Part shown: positions 1-8,464 of the stretch, in pieces
How the letters are laid out: every line of letters begins with the position of its first letter
Position numbering within the stretch: position 1 is the first letter of the stretch
Source of the DNA: an uncultured Gemmatimonadaceae bacterium
GTDB taxonomy: Bacteria; Latescibacterota; UBA2968; UBA8231
Length of the DNA: 41,991 nucleotides
Reading direction: 5' to 3'
Assembly (NCBI GenBank): GCA_937919035.1
Contig: CALFPI010000042.1
Span: 1-41,991, forward strand
Made by a program: the position numbers and the translations under genes
Notes under the pieces: model-generated
Told to the model about the DNA's origin: nothing
Databases searched by the model: none
What the model saw: only the letters and a program-made list of their open reading frames with translations

Positions 1-99
1 GCCATCCCGGCGACGGCCGATGCCGATCCCGGCTATCACACCTGCCTGAGTCTGTTGGACGCGATCGACGCGATCGATCAGCTGCAGAATCGCTCCTAG
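1..99 (+). CDS. 3' end of a truncated CDS, unknown product
   Basis: Frame 1 is open from base 1 to TAG at 97-99 (...CLSLLDAIDAIDQLQNRS*). The fragment is too short to classify and its frame is only presumed. Confidence 0.35.
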   Translation, partial: AIPATADADPGYHTCLSLLDAIDAIDQLQNRS

Positions 100-207
100 G
101 CGGGCAGGTGCTGGGAGAAGAAGCGGAGCCAGTTGCCGTGCATGAAACGCGAGACGTCGTCGTCACTGCAGCCCCGGGCCGAGAGCAGGGGCCCAACCGA
201 GGGCTTC

Positions 208-1467
208 CTATGGGGCGGGGCCCACGATCAGAACCACATTGTGTCCGCCGAAACCAAAGGAGTTGCTCAACGCGATCCTCACTGTTGTCTGTCGAGCCTC
301 GTTTGGCACATAGTCCAGGTCGCAGCGCGGATCGGGAGTATGGTAGTTGATGGTTGGCGGGATCCATCCACTCCGTATCGCCTCAATGCACGCAAGGAGT
401 TCCACTGCGCCAGCCGCCCCCAAAAGATGTCCCGTCATTGATTTTGTGGAACTGACTGCTACGTCGTGGGCATGCGATCCAAGCGCTTCATGCAAGGCCA
501 TGCTCTCCACGGCATCCCCCATCGGCGTCGACGTCCCATGTGCATTTACGTAACTCACCGCAGCCGCAGGGAGTCCAGCATCTTCCAGCGCCGATCGGAC
601 CGCCCTTGCACTGCCCTCACCAGCGGGATGCATGTCTGTCATGTGGTAGGCATCCGATGCCAGGCCATACCCCAGCAGTTCCGAGAAAATCTCCGCGCCT
701 CGGCGCTTGGCATGCTCGTACTCCTCGAGAACTACGGCACCGGCTCCTTCGCCTAACACGAAGCCGCTTCGATCTGCATCGAAAGGCCTGCACGCGGCGG
801 CGGGCTCGCCATCGGGTCGCGCCAGCACCCGAGCTCGTTTGAATCCGGCCAGGCAAAGTGGCGTGATGGCTGCCTCGCTGCCGCCGGCGACAACCACATC
901 CACATCGCCATGCTGGATCTTCCTCATCGCCTCGCCAATGGCCTGAGAACCAGATGCGCAGGCACTGACCGTCGCATGATTTGCTCCCCTGATTCCGTGT
1001 TTGATCGAAATCATGCCAGCTGACATATCAGCAAGGGACATGGGTATCAGGAAGGGGCTTACACGCTCTGGCCCCTTCTCTAACAGTACAGCATGCTCAC
1101 GTTCGAGGGTTGCGATTCCACCCATAGCAGTCCCGAAAATCACACACGTTCTTCCCGGCTCGATGCTGTCGATGTCCAGGCCTGAATCGTTGATCGCTTG
1201 CGTGGCCACCTCAACGGCGAACTGCACGGTGCGATCCGTCCTCCTGACCTCCTTGGGCGAAAGGCAGAGGAGGGGATCAAATCCCTTCACTTCTCCCGCC
1301 GCCTGCTTGGGGTCATCACTGTCAATTCGAGTCAACGGGCCAATTCCGCTGCGGCCGTTGATCAGCGCTTCCCAGAACGTTTCTATGGAGTTCCCATTGG
1401 GGGCCAGTACGCCCCTTCCGGTCACCACGACGCGTCGCCGCACCAAATCAGACTCCTCCAGCCTCAA
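208..1467 (-). CDS. Beta-ketoacyl-ACP synthase II-like (FabF/KAS II family) ketosynthase
   Basis: 419 aa. Starts RRVVVTGRGVLAPNGNSIETFWEAL; active-site Cys in VSACASGSQAIG; His motifs NAHGTSTPMGD and STKSMTGHLLGAAGA; C-terminal SNSFGFGGHN. Confidence 0.95.
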   Translation of the reverse strand: MRLEESDLVRRRVVVTGRGVLAPNGNSIETFWEALINGRSGIGPLTRIDSDDPKQAAGEVKGFDPLLCLSPKEVRRTDRTVQFAVEVATQAINDSGLDIDSIEPGRTCVIFGTAMGGIATLEREHAVLLEKGPERVSPFLIPMSLADMSAGMISIKHGIRGANHATVSACASGSQAIGEAMRKIQHGDVDVVVAGGSEAAITPLCLAGFKRARVLARPDGEPAAACRPFDADRSGFVLGEGAGAVVLEEYEHAKRRGAEIFSELLGYGLASDAYHMTDMHPAGEGSARAVRSALEDAGLPAAAVSYVNAHGTSTPMGDAVESMALHEALGSHAHDVAVSSTKSMTGHLLGAAGAVELLACIEAIRSGWIPPTINYHTPDPRCDLDYVPNEARQTTVRIALSNSFGFGGHNVVLIVGPAP

Positions 1468-1545
1468 TTTGCCCCTTCGCGGAGCAATCGCATGAACGTG
1501 TAGGGTGAAAACTTAACGTGCGCTCTGGTGCTGCCACGCAGCAAT

Positions 1546-3120
1546 CTACGGTATCCCGATTTCGTAGATCGAGATCGGGGCGTCAATGCCCTTGACCGAG
1601 ATCTCATCGATGTGGCTGACGTCGCCAATGTGAGGGGCTTTGGCGAGTCGCTCATTGCAGATGATCCGGCCGGGCTGCGCATGGTTCTTGGCGATCCGGA
1701 AGAACTGGTTGACGCCATCGCCGATCACCGTGTAATCAGTCTGAGTATCTTCCGAGCCCAACTCACCGACGATCGCATCGACAAGGCCGAGGGTTACTTT
1801 GACCTCGAATGCCGCTTCATGGCTCTTGCTCAATTCATTCACAGCGGCGAGGATCTCACGAGCACATGCCACGGAAGTTTCGGCTGCCTTGACATCCTTG
1901 ATCGGCGCTCCGAAGAGCGCCATCACCTCATCGCCGATGAACTTGTCGAGGGTTCCGCCGTAACCATCCTTGATGATCTTCCCGATGAGTGCCAGATAGC
2001 AATTGATTGCAGCGAAAACTTTGAGGGGGTCTTCCTGTGCATGAGCGTATTTGGTTGAACCAACGAGATCTGCCGACAGGATCACGACCTCTTCCCGTCG
2101 TGGATCAAGCCATTTGGGCTGGTTGAGCAGTACATCAATCGCGCCGGTCCCGACGTGTTTCGTGAACCGGGAGACCATCACCCGGATGTGTCTCTCCTTG
2201 ATCAGGGCCGTGTCCAAAAGCTCACCGGCCGACTGTACAAGATCAACGTGAGCCGGCGTGTAGCGGCTGTCTGAAACGAGTACGATGACGCCCCCTTTCT
2301 CACCCGCTCTGGTGGTCAAGGGGACTGCGATGACGCCAGCAATTTCGTCACCCCCTACACGGATTGGGCCATCCCGTGGCCCCCGTGACACAGGCGTGTC
2401 CTTGTGATCGCAATCTTGCGCAGCTTCCACGATCTCAAGTCTCGCCTGGTCATAGTTCTCGAGGATGATGCCCCCGGTGCTGTCCGTTGCCTGGAGGGCG
2501 TAGTCTTCTTCCTCGCCATGAAAGACGAAGCCTGCCATACTCGCCGTATCCTCGACCAACCGGTGAATCGAGAGTTCCAGGCAGCGTTGGGTGTTGTTGC
2601 CATGCGTATCGACGATGCCATCGATCTCACGGACCAACGTCCTTTCCCGCCTGGCGACATCCTCCTTGCACTTTGAGTAGATCACGGAGTCGAGAACATA
2701 GCTCGCCTCGCTGAGCAGAAACGGAAAGCAGCCATCTGGGGCACCGGACTGGATTCCTATGATCCCCAGATATGTTTCCCCTTTGTAGAGTCCTTTTACC
2801 AGGTAGGGAGCCTCGAAGAGACTCACCACTTTGGCTTCGTCCGTCACGCCCTCGCGTTCCGTTGCGCGGCACATCTGGGCGATCTCTTCGTTCATCGTTC
2901 GCCGCAGCAGCCCGTTCCTGTCTACGGCGACGACGGTGTCCTTGCCGAAGAAATCGCGGTAGCCGATAAACGCAGTTTCGCACGCGAATTCGCGAACCAG
3001 CCCCCTGAGGCACTGACGCAGAATGTCATAGAGATTCTCGTGCTCGTCGGCGCTGTCGTCCATCATGTGGACGATACGAAGCGCGTGAGCCAACGTGTCA
3101 CGATCGGGGACTGGGTTCAT
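1546..3120 (-). CDS. Class III adenylate/guanylate cyclase with N-terminal GAF-like regions
   Basis: 524 aa. Catalytic signatures VVILSADLVGSTKYAH (first metal Asp), LDKFIGDEVMALFGAP (second metal Asp and Lys), and TDYTVIGDGVNQFFRIA (VN..xR). The N-terminal ~300 aa resemble two GAF-type modules. Confidence 0.92.
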   Translation of the reverse strand: MNPVPDRDTLAHALRIVHMMDDSADEHENLYDILRQCLRGLVREFACETAFIGYRDFFGKDTVVAVDRNGLLRRTMNEEIAQMCRATEREGVTDEAKVVSLFEAPYLVKGLYKGETYLGIIGIQSGAPDGCFPFLLSEASYVLDSVIYSKCKEDVARRERTLVREIDGIVDTHGNNTQRCLELSIHRLVEDTASMAGFVFHGEEEDYALQATDSTGGIILENYDQARLEIVEAAQDCDHKDTPVSRGPRDGPIRVGGDEIAGVIAVPLTTRAGEKGGVIVLVSDSRYTPAHVDLVQSAGELLDTALIKERHIRVMVSRFTKHVGTGAIDVLLNQPKWLDPRREEVVILSADLVGSTKYAHAQEDPLKVFAAINCYLALIGKIIKDGYGGTLDKFIGDEVMALFGAPIKDVKAAETSVACAREILAAVNELSKSHEAAFEVKVTLGLVDAIVGELGSEDTQTDYTVIGDGVNQFFRIAKNHAQPGRIICNERLAKAPHIGDVSHIDEISVKGIDAPISIYEIGIP

Positions 3121-3159
3121 TCACGTTCCTTGGGCAGCCGATCTGGGCAGCCGATCTGG

Positions 3160-5310
3160 TCAGTAGAATACGGTCTGCGTGATAATCAGCAGGGCTCCGA
3201 GGATGATGGGCCAGAACGCCATCTTGGTGATCAGATTGTCGCGAAAGTCCAGCATTCTCAGACCCTGAACGCGGGTGAACAGGATCGAGTTGATCGACAC
3301 GCCAAGGAGCATCATGTAGATCACGAAGTAGAAATAGTCCAGGTAGATGATTTCGGACACCTGCAGCGAGTCGCGGACCTCGATCTGAGCGATGATGACG
3401 ACGAAAAAGAACGCTGCGCAGACTTCGAGAACGCCAAAGCCGCTGAATCCCAGCAACTCACCCGCCTGTTTGCTGGAGGTCATGACAACGGTAAATACCA
3501 GGATGGTGACCACGATGAGGGGCACGATGGTGGTGATGAACGGACTCAGAAACTCACGCTGAATGGTAAGGTTGAAATAGAGTTCCGGGCGGGTCTCGGC
3601 GACGCTCTGCTGACGCACACCAAAATTCGTGTTGTAGTGGTTGAAGCGATAGTCGAAGTAACTGCCTTTCAGCGACCAGTTCGGCATCACCAGGTGCTCC
3701 TCGAGTCCCGGCAGAAACTCAGGATTGAGGATCTCGTAGGAGGCAACATCCGGTACGAGGATCACGGGCCGGTTGAAGTCCGTGTGCCACATGCGCAGCC
3801 ACACCGTCTGCTGATCGAAGGGGTAGTGTCGATAGTCGAATTCTTCCCGCACGGAAACGCGGAAGTACCAGCCCACGACCTGGCGATCGCCGAGATCGAC
3901 GCGGTAGGCCTCCTGTATGTCGAGAACTTCGGCGTTGGGCTCGGTCTCGGCGAAGATCACGCCCTCAGATACGGGCGTGCCATCGGCATAGGTCCGATTG
4001 CTCTTGTCGTAGACCTGCCAGATATAACCACTGAGCATGACGTTGTAGGCGTCGCTGTATTGCATGTGCTGGATGAAGACGCCCGTGGGCACGTACACGA
4101 CCTCTTCCTTCATCTGGGCGGCGCGGACGCTCAATTGCTCCATGAATTGCGTGAGAACGGCCTGACTCTCGATGCGTAGCACCTCGTTTTCTCCGGCGTG
4201 CTGTGGTGGCCGGTTGAGAGCGCGCTGCCAGACGAACCAGATCCCGCCGAGAAAAACCAGGGCCGTGACGATGGACACGACCCAGTAACTCCGCTCTCCG
4301 CCCCGGAAGAATTGCGTCGCCGTCAGCATGGCCAGGATGACGAGGGAGCAACCCCCAAGCAGGATCCACACGAGGCGACGACTCTCGAGCTGGTACCCCT
4401 GGGAGTCTTTCGAATCAAGGTAATAGAGTAGAACCGTCCAGCCGCTGCTTGGGACCGACGCGTGGAACACCCGGTCCTGCCGTCCGGAGGCATCGGTGAC
4501 CTCCACCCAGCCCGGCTCGCCACCTTGGATACGCTCCCGCGCGGCCACGGCCACGGTGTGACGCAGTCTGCCATCCTCGGCCAATTTCTTCAGATCCTGA
4601 AGCAGGTTCGCCTGGTTGAGCACCTTTTCGGCGACCGGGTGTGAGATATAGGTGTGCTGCCTGGACGTGATGTAGCCGAAACCCTCTTCCCCTTCTGGCA
4701 GCGAAGAAGAGATGATCTGCTTCAGTTCGACCGGGGAGAGATTGATGGCAACGATCCCCATGGGGGCGCCTTCTGCGTCAAAGAAGGGCACACCATACTG
4801 AATGATGACGGCACCGCTCTCGTTACCAAAGAACGGTTCCGCCCAACCAGCGCCTTTGGCGACAGTGTTGTAGTACCAGGGGTTTATCGTGTAGTCGTAC
4901 TCGAGAAACACAAGTTTGTGACCGGCGTCGCCCCGATTGAGAAACAGGGGCGCGAAGTATTGGTGATCGTCGGTGAAACGATGCGGCTCGTAGGCCACAA
5001 AGAGCCCGTCGATGTAGTCCAGTCGCTTGACGTCCGCGCGCAAGCGATCCATCAAGGCCGTCGAGTCGAGCCGCCCCTGACTCAGATCCTCGGCGATCGC
5101 GTCGGCGATGGCCATCAACCCGCCCAATCGGGCATCGATGTCCTGGGAGAATTTCCCGCTCTCAGCCTGGTGCTTGTTGATCGCCTCGGTCTGGCGCTCA
5201 CGGCTTCTGTTGATGTGCTGATAGGAATAGTACCCGAGCCACACCAGATTGGCCAAGGCCAGGATTGCGAGGGTGAAGAATCCCCTGGTGAATCGGTCCC
5301 TTACGTGCAT
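3160..5310 (-). CDS. Cache-domain sensor fused to a pentameric ligand-gated ion channel (pLGIC/Cys-loop superfamily) homologue
   Basis: N-terminal TM (FFTLAILALANLVWLGYYSY); dCache-like region (YIDGLFVAYEP...NPWYYNTVAKGAGWAEPFF...GVPFFDAEGAPMGIVAINLSP); two TMs; then a pLGIC extracellular domain with VREEFDYRHYPFDQQTVWLRMW, comparable to FRRYPFDSQTLHIYL in GLIC. This is followed by LYFNLTIQREFLSPFITTIVPLIVVTILVFTVVMT (M1), FSGFGVLEVCAAFFFVVIIAQI (M2), IIYLDYFYFVIYMMLLGVSI (M3) and AFWPIILGALLIITQTVFY (M4). The ATG at 5310 is preferred over the listed 5412 start because 5412 lies deep inside the upstream gene. Confidence 0.85.
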   Translation of the reverse strand: MHVRDRFTRGFFTLAILALANLVWLGYYSYQHINRSRERQTEAINKHQAESGKFSQDIDARLGGLMAIADAIAEDLSQGRLDSTALMDRLRADVKRLDYIDGLFVAYEPHRFTDDHQYFAPLFLNRGDAGHKLVFLEYDYTINPWYYNTVAKGAGWAEPFFGNESGAVIIQYGVPFFDAEGAPMGIVAINLSPVELKQIISSSLPEGEEGFGYITSRQHTYISHPVAEKVLNQANLLQDLKKLAEDGRLRHTVAVAARERIQGGEPGWVEVTDASGRQDRVFHASVPSSGWTVLLYYLDSKDSQGYQLESRRLVWILLGGCSLVILAMLTATQFFRGGERSYWVVSIVTALVFLGGIWFVWQRALNRPPQHAGENEVLRIESQAVLTQFMEQLSVRAAQMKEEVVYVPTGVFIQHMQYSDAYNVMLSGYIWQVYDKSNRTYADGTPVSEGVIFAETEPNAEVLDIQEAYRVDLGDRQVVGWYFRVSVREEFDYRHYPFDQQTVWLRMWHTDFNRPVILVPDVASYEILNPEFLPGLEEHLVMPNWSLKGSYFDYRFNHYNTNFGVRQQSVAETRPELYFNLTIQREFLSPFITTIVPLIVVTILVFTVVMTSSKQAGELLGFSGFGVLEVCAAFFFVVIIAQIEVRDSLQVSEIIYLDYFYFVIYMMLLGVSINSILFTRVQGLRMLDFRDNLITKMAFWPIILGALLIITQTVFY

Positions 5311-8300
5311 TCTTTCAACTCCAGTAGTGTGCCGTCCACGGCCTGCTTCAAGTTGGCCGCCGCCTCCGGATGTTCCACAAGGAAGCCCGTCATTACGTCT
5401 CGACCCAGACACAGCAGCCGTGCGGGACTCGCAGCTACGATGGCGAGCGTCGCCTCGCCGCTGCTGCCCCAGACCATCTCTCCCAGGAGCGAGCCCGCCT
5501 CATCGACCCGCGCCTGCTCTCCGATCGTTACCGTGCCATCCACCAGAAGATAGACGAATTGTACCCGCTCCCCGACCTGCAGAAGGCTGGCGCCTGGCGA
5601 CAGCCTGACTTCACGACACAGCAGGGCCAGATCCACCAGGCTTCCCTCGTCGACGCGCGCCAGAAGGGGCGCCGCTTTCAACGCCGCGATCTTGCCGGCG
5701 ATGGAGAGTGCGCCCTCGCCGGCGGCCTGCAAAATGTGAAAGGTTTCGTCGCGCATGGGTTCGGGCAGCAGTTCTAGCGCTTGGGTAGAGGCGACGGGAT
5801 CCGCCCGCTGCATGCCGAGGGCGGCTGCCTCGCGCAGCATGGGATTGGGATGGTACAGCTGAGCAATCTGCTCGTCGCAGATTCGACCATCCAGCAGGTT
5901 TGCGAGCGCTTCGAGGGCACACACCCGGCCCCATGGACCGATGGCGGAGTATTCGGCCAAGACAACGTTCTTGAGACGGTCCACCGGTTTCAGGCGCCTT
6001 TGGGGGCAGCGGGGCTCCAGCCGCTTGAGACGTTGATTCAGGGTGAGATCTTCCAGCAAGGGAAAGATCAACTCTCTGGTGTTTGCATCGAGCAGAGCGT
6101 CGAGCAACTCCAGAGCATAGACGCGACCATCGGGATCGCCGCTGCGAAAGCTGTCTCGTACCAGTTCCACCTGTGGGGCCTCGTAGATTAACGTCAGCAA
6201 CAGGAAAATGCGTTCGCGTCGTTGATCGACGTCGGCACCCAGGGCCTTGAGCACGGCCTGTGTGCCATCGGTTTCCGACAGGTCGAGGATCGAGGCCATA
6301 CTCCACGCCGCCCGCGATGTCGTCTCCTCGATGCGCTGCCGGACATACGCCTGCTCTTCGCCACTGGCGGCCTGATAGCCATTGGCCCGCAATCCACCCA
6401 GGACTGCCAGTTCCACGCCTGCATCCACTGCGTTCATCCGTGGTGCCAGTAGGTCGATGGCCCCCTGGCCCCCGATGGCTGCACACGAGCGGACCACACG
6501 CGCCTGCACGGCGGGGCCCGTCGCTGAGTCTGCGAGCAGCCCGAGCAGGATGGGGAAGGAGGCGACGCCTTGTGCCAGCAGGACTTCGGCGGCAACCCAG
6601 TGCGTATCCGGCGCCTTCAACTGCTCCGCCATGACGCCGAGCAAGTGCTCCGAGTTGACGCGACCTGCAGCGAGCAGGGCAAAACGACGCACGCCCGCAT
6701 CTTCGTCCCGCAGAAGTTCCTTGAGCAACTGTTGCTCTTCGACCGCCAAGCCGTCTGCCCCGGCCCCTGTCCCCAACAATCGCGCCGCGAGGGAGCGGTC
6801 GTTTGTGTCGCGGGAACCAGCCAGAATTGCAACACCACGGCCTGGCCTCTCGAACATCGCTGTCTCGAGCCGTGCCAGCGTCTGCCGACCGGCCTGCTTC
6901 AGCTCAGGATCGGACACCCCATCGAGGCAGCGTCGCGTCTCCCCCTCCAGTTCCGTCCACCGCAGGCTACCTATGACACGCAGAGCAGCCAGCCGTGCCG
7001 CCGGCGCGGGATTGGCGAGGTAAGCCTTGAGCGCCGTACCAAGAGAGGCCGGCGCTGCCCGCGTGAGCCAGTCGAGGGCGGCCCCGACGCGGCCAGGATC
7101 GACGACGCGCAGATCAGCCTGAAGTAGAGCGACGCCCTGCGATGGTCGTACGTCCGTATCCCCGGATGCGCCCCGCGTCCGTGCTGTCAGACTGCCAAGC
7201 AGCGAGGCGCGATACTCCCGATGGAGGAGGACGGCGACGGCTGCCCAGGTACTGGCGATCAGAAACACGGCGACGAGCACCACCTCGGAGGATCCGAGCC
7301 AGCTGATCGGCCAGAGGATGAGACCCACGAAGGCCACTGCCTTCTGCTGCACGAGCCCCTCTATGCTGGTCTGAACCGCGAGTCGATCCTCAGCGGCGAG
7401 GGGTTGGTAGAGGACGTTGAAGGATGGGTCGTGAAAGGACTTCATGGCGACGCGTTCGATGATCTTGCTGAGCACGACGAGCAGAAATATGGCCTGGCTG
7501 CTGTCGGCAAGACTCAGGTCCGCCAACGCCACCAGGACCATGATCACGCAGAGCATCAGGGGCAGAGCCAACAGGCCGAGACGAATGCCGTACTCCTGCA
7601 GCAGGCGGCCGGATAGGACTGTCTTTACCAGAAGCTCCACGACACGGATGGTGCCGTACAGTGAACTGATGAAGCGCGCCAGGAAGGTGCGGTCCTCGAA
7701 GCGTATGCGCAGTTGCCCCAGGAAGGCGTAGTCGATGAAGTAAAAGCCGAAAACGACCAGAACCGCCAGCAGGCAGATGAGTCTCAGGTAGGGGTCGCTG
7801 AGCAAGTCCCGCAGGCCGACCTGGCGTCGCGCCTGGGACGGACTGGAGACAAGCCGCTGGGCGAAGGTCCGGTTGACGACGCACAGCAGCCAGCAGGCTC
7901 CCCCCAGAGCGGCAGCGGCAATCAACAGCAGATCGGTGACCCGCGGCAGCACGCCGACCACGAGCGGCACCGAGAAGAAACCGATGATCGAAGAGATGAC
8001 GTCCCCAGAACTGATCAGGCCGAAGAGACGCTTGCTCTGCTGCAGGTCGAGGAGGCGGCCGACGAGTGTCCGGAAAACGAAATAGACAAGGGCGATGAAG
8101 GGGCCTATGAAGGCGAACATGGCGAAGGTGAGCCAGCGCGCCGGGAGCATCAGGAAACCGAGCCAGAACAGAACCACCAGGACCAGGGGCAAGGCCAGGA
8201 CGCGAATGATGAGACTGGTGAAAGGAATTCGGCCCTGCATCCGCGCCAGCCAGGCGCCGATGAGATACCCAGCCAGTCCGGTGGCCATGTAGCCCTGCGG

Positions 8301-8459
8301 CAGGTAGTCGACACCGAACTCGGCGAGGAACGAAGCGTTTGCCAGGGAGATGTAATAGGCCTGGAAAATGCCGATGAGGAAGGAATAACCCGACAGCAGC
8401 GCCACAGTTCGGCCCTCGCCTGGCAGGATGCGGAGGGCGCCGGCGAGGGCACGGAGCAT
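5301..8459 (-). CDS. NTT/MFS-like multi-TM carrier with HEAT repeats and a C-terminal cyclic-nucleotide-binding-like domain
   Basis: About 12 hydrophobic segments at the N-terminus (LLSGYSFLIGIFQAYYISLANASFL...), with KSFHDPSFNVLYQPLAAEDRLAVQTSIEGLVQQKAVA resembling ATP/ADP-carrier-like proteins. Alpha-helical HEAT-like repeats follow, then a beta-roll CREVRLSPGASLLQVGERVQFVYLLVDGTVTIG...GSLLGEM. Start is ATG 8459, or TTG 8471 as in the track. Confidence 0.82.
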   Translation of the reverse strand: MLRALAGALRILPGEGRTVALLSGYSFLIGIFQAYYISLANASFLAEFGVDYLPQGYMATGLAGYLIGAWLARMQGRIPFTSLIIRVLALPLVLVVLFWLGFLMLPARWLTFAMFAFIGPFIALVYFVFRTLVGRLLDLQQSKRLFGLISSGDVISSIIGFFSVPLVVGVLPRVTDLLLIAAAALGGACWLLCVVNRTFAQRLVSSPSQARRQVGLRDLLSDPYLRLICLLAVLVVFGFYFIDYAFLGQLRIRFEDRTFLARFISSLYGTIRVVELLVKTVLSGRLLQEYGIRLGLLALPLMLCVIMVLVALADLSLADSSQAIFLLVVLSKIIERVAMKSFHDPSFNVLYQPLAAEDRLAVQTSIEGLVQQKAVAFVGLILWPISWLGSSEVVLVAVFLIASTWAAVAVLLHREYRASLLGSLTARTRGASGDTDVRPSQGVALLQADLRVVDPGRVGAALDWLTRAAPASLGTALKAYLANPAPAARLAALRVIGSLRWTELEGETRRCLDGVSDPELKQAGRQTLARLETAMFERPGRGVAILAGSRDTNDRSLAARLLGTGAGADGLAVEEQQLLKELLRDEDAGVRRFALLAAGRVNSEHLLGVMAEQLKAPDTHWVAAEVLLAQGVASFPILLGLLADSATGPAVQARVVRSCAAIGGQGAIDLLAPRMNAVDAGVELAVLGGLRANGYQAASGEEQAYVRQRIEETTSRAAWSMASILDLSETDGTQAVLKALGADVDQRRERIFLLLTLIYEAPQVELVRDSFRSGDPDGRVYALELLDALLDANTRELIFPLLEDLTLNQRLKRLEPRCPQRRLKPVDRLKNVVLAEYSAIGPWGRVCALEALANLLDGRICDEQIAQLYHPNPMLREAAALGMQRADPVASTQALELLPEPMRDETFHILQAAGEGALSIAGKIAALKAAPLLARVDEGSLVDLALLCREVRLSPGASLLQVGERVQFVYLLVDGTVTIGEQARVDEAGSLLGEMVWGSSGEATLAIVAASPARLLCLGRDVMTGFLVEHPEAAANLKQAVDGTLLELKECT

Positions 8460-8464
8460 GGACG

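Noticed and set aside
3040-5553. Long + strand ORFs 3040-4179 and 4654-5553
   Set aside because: Mirror reading frames of the Cache-pLGIC gene. They are His/Asp/Val-rich with no recognisable fold.
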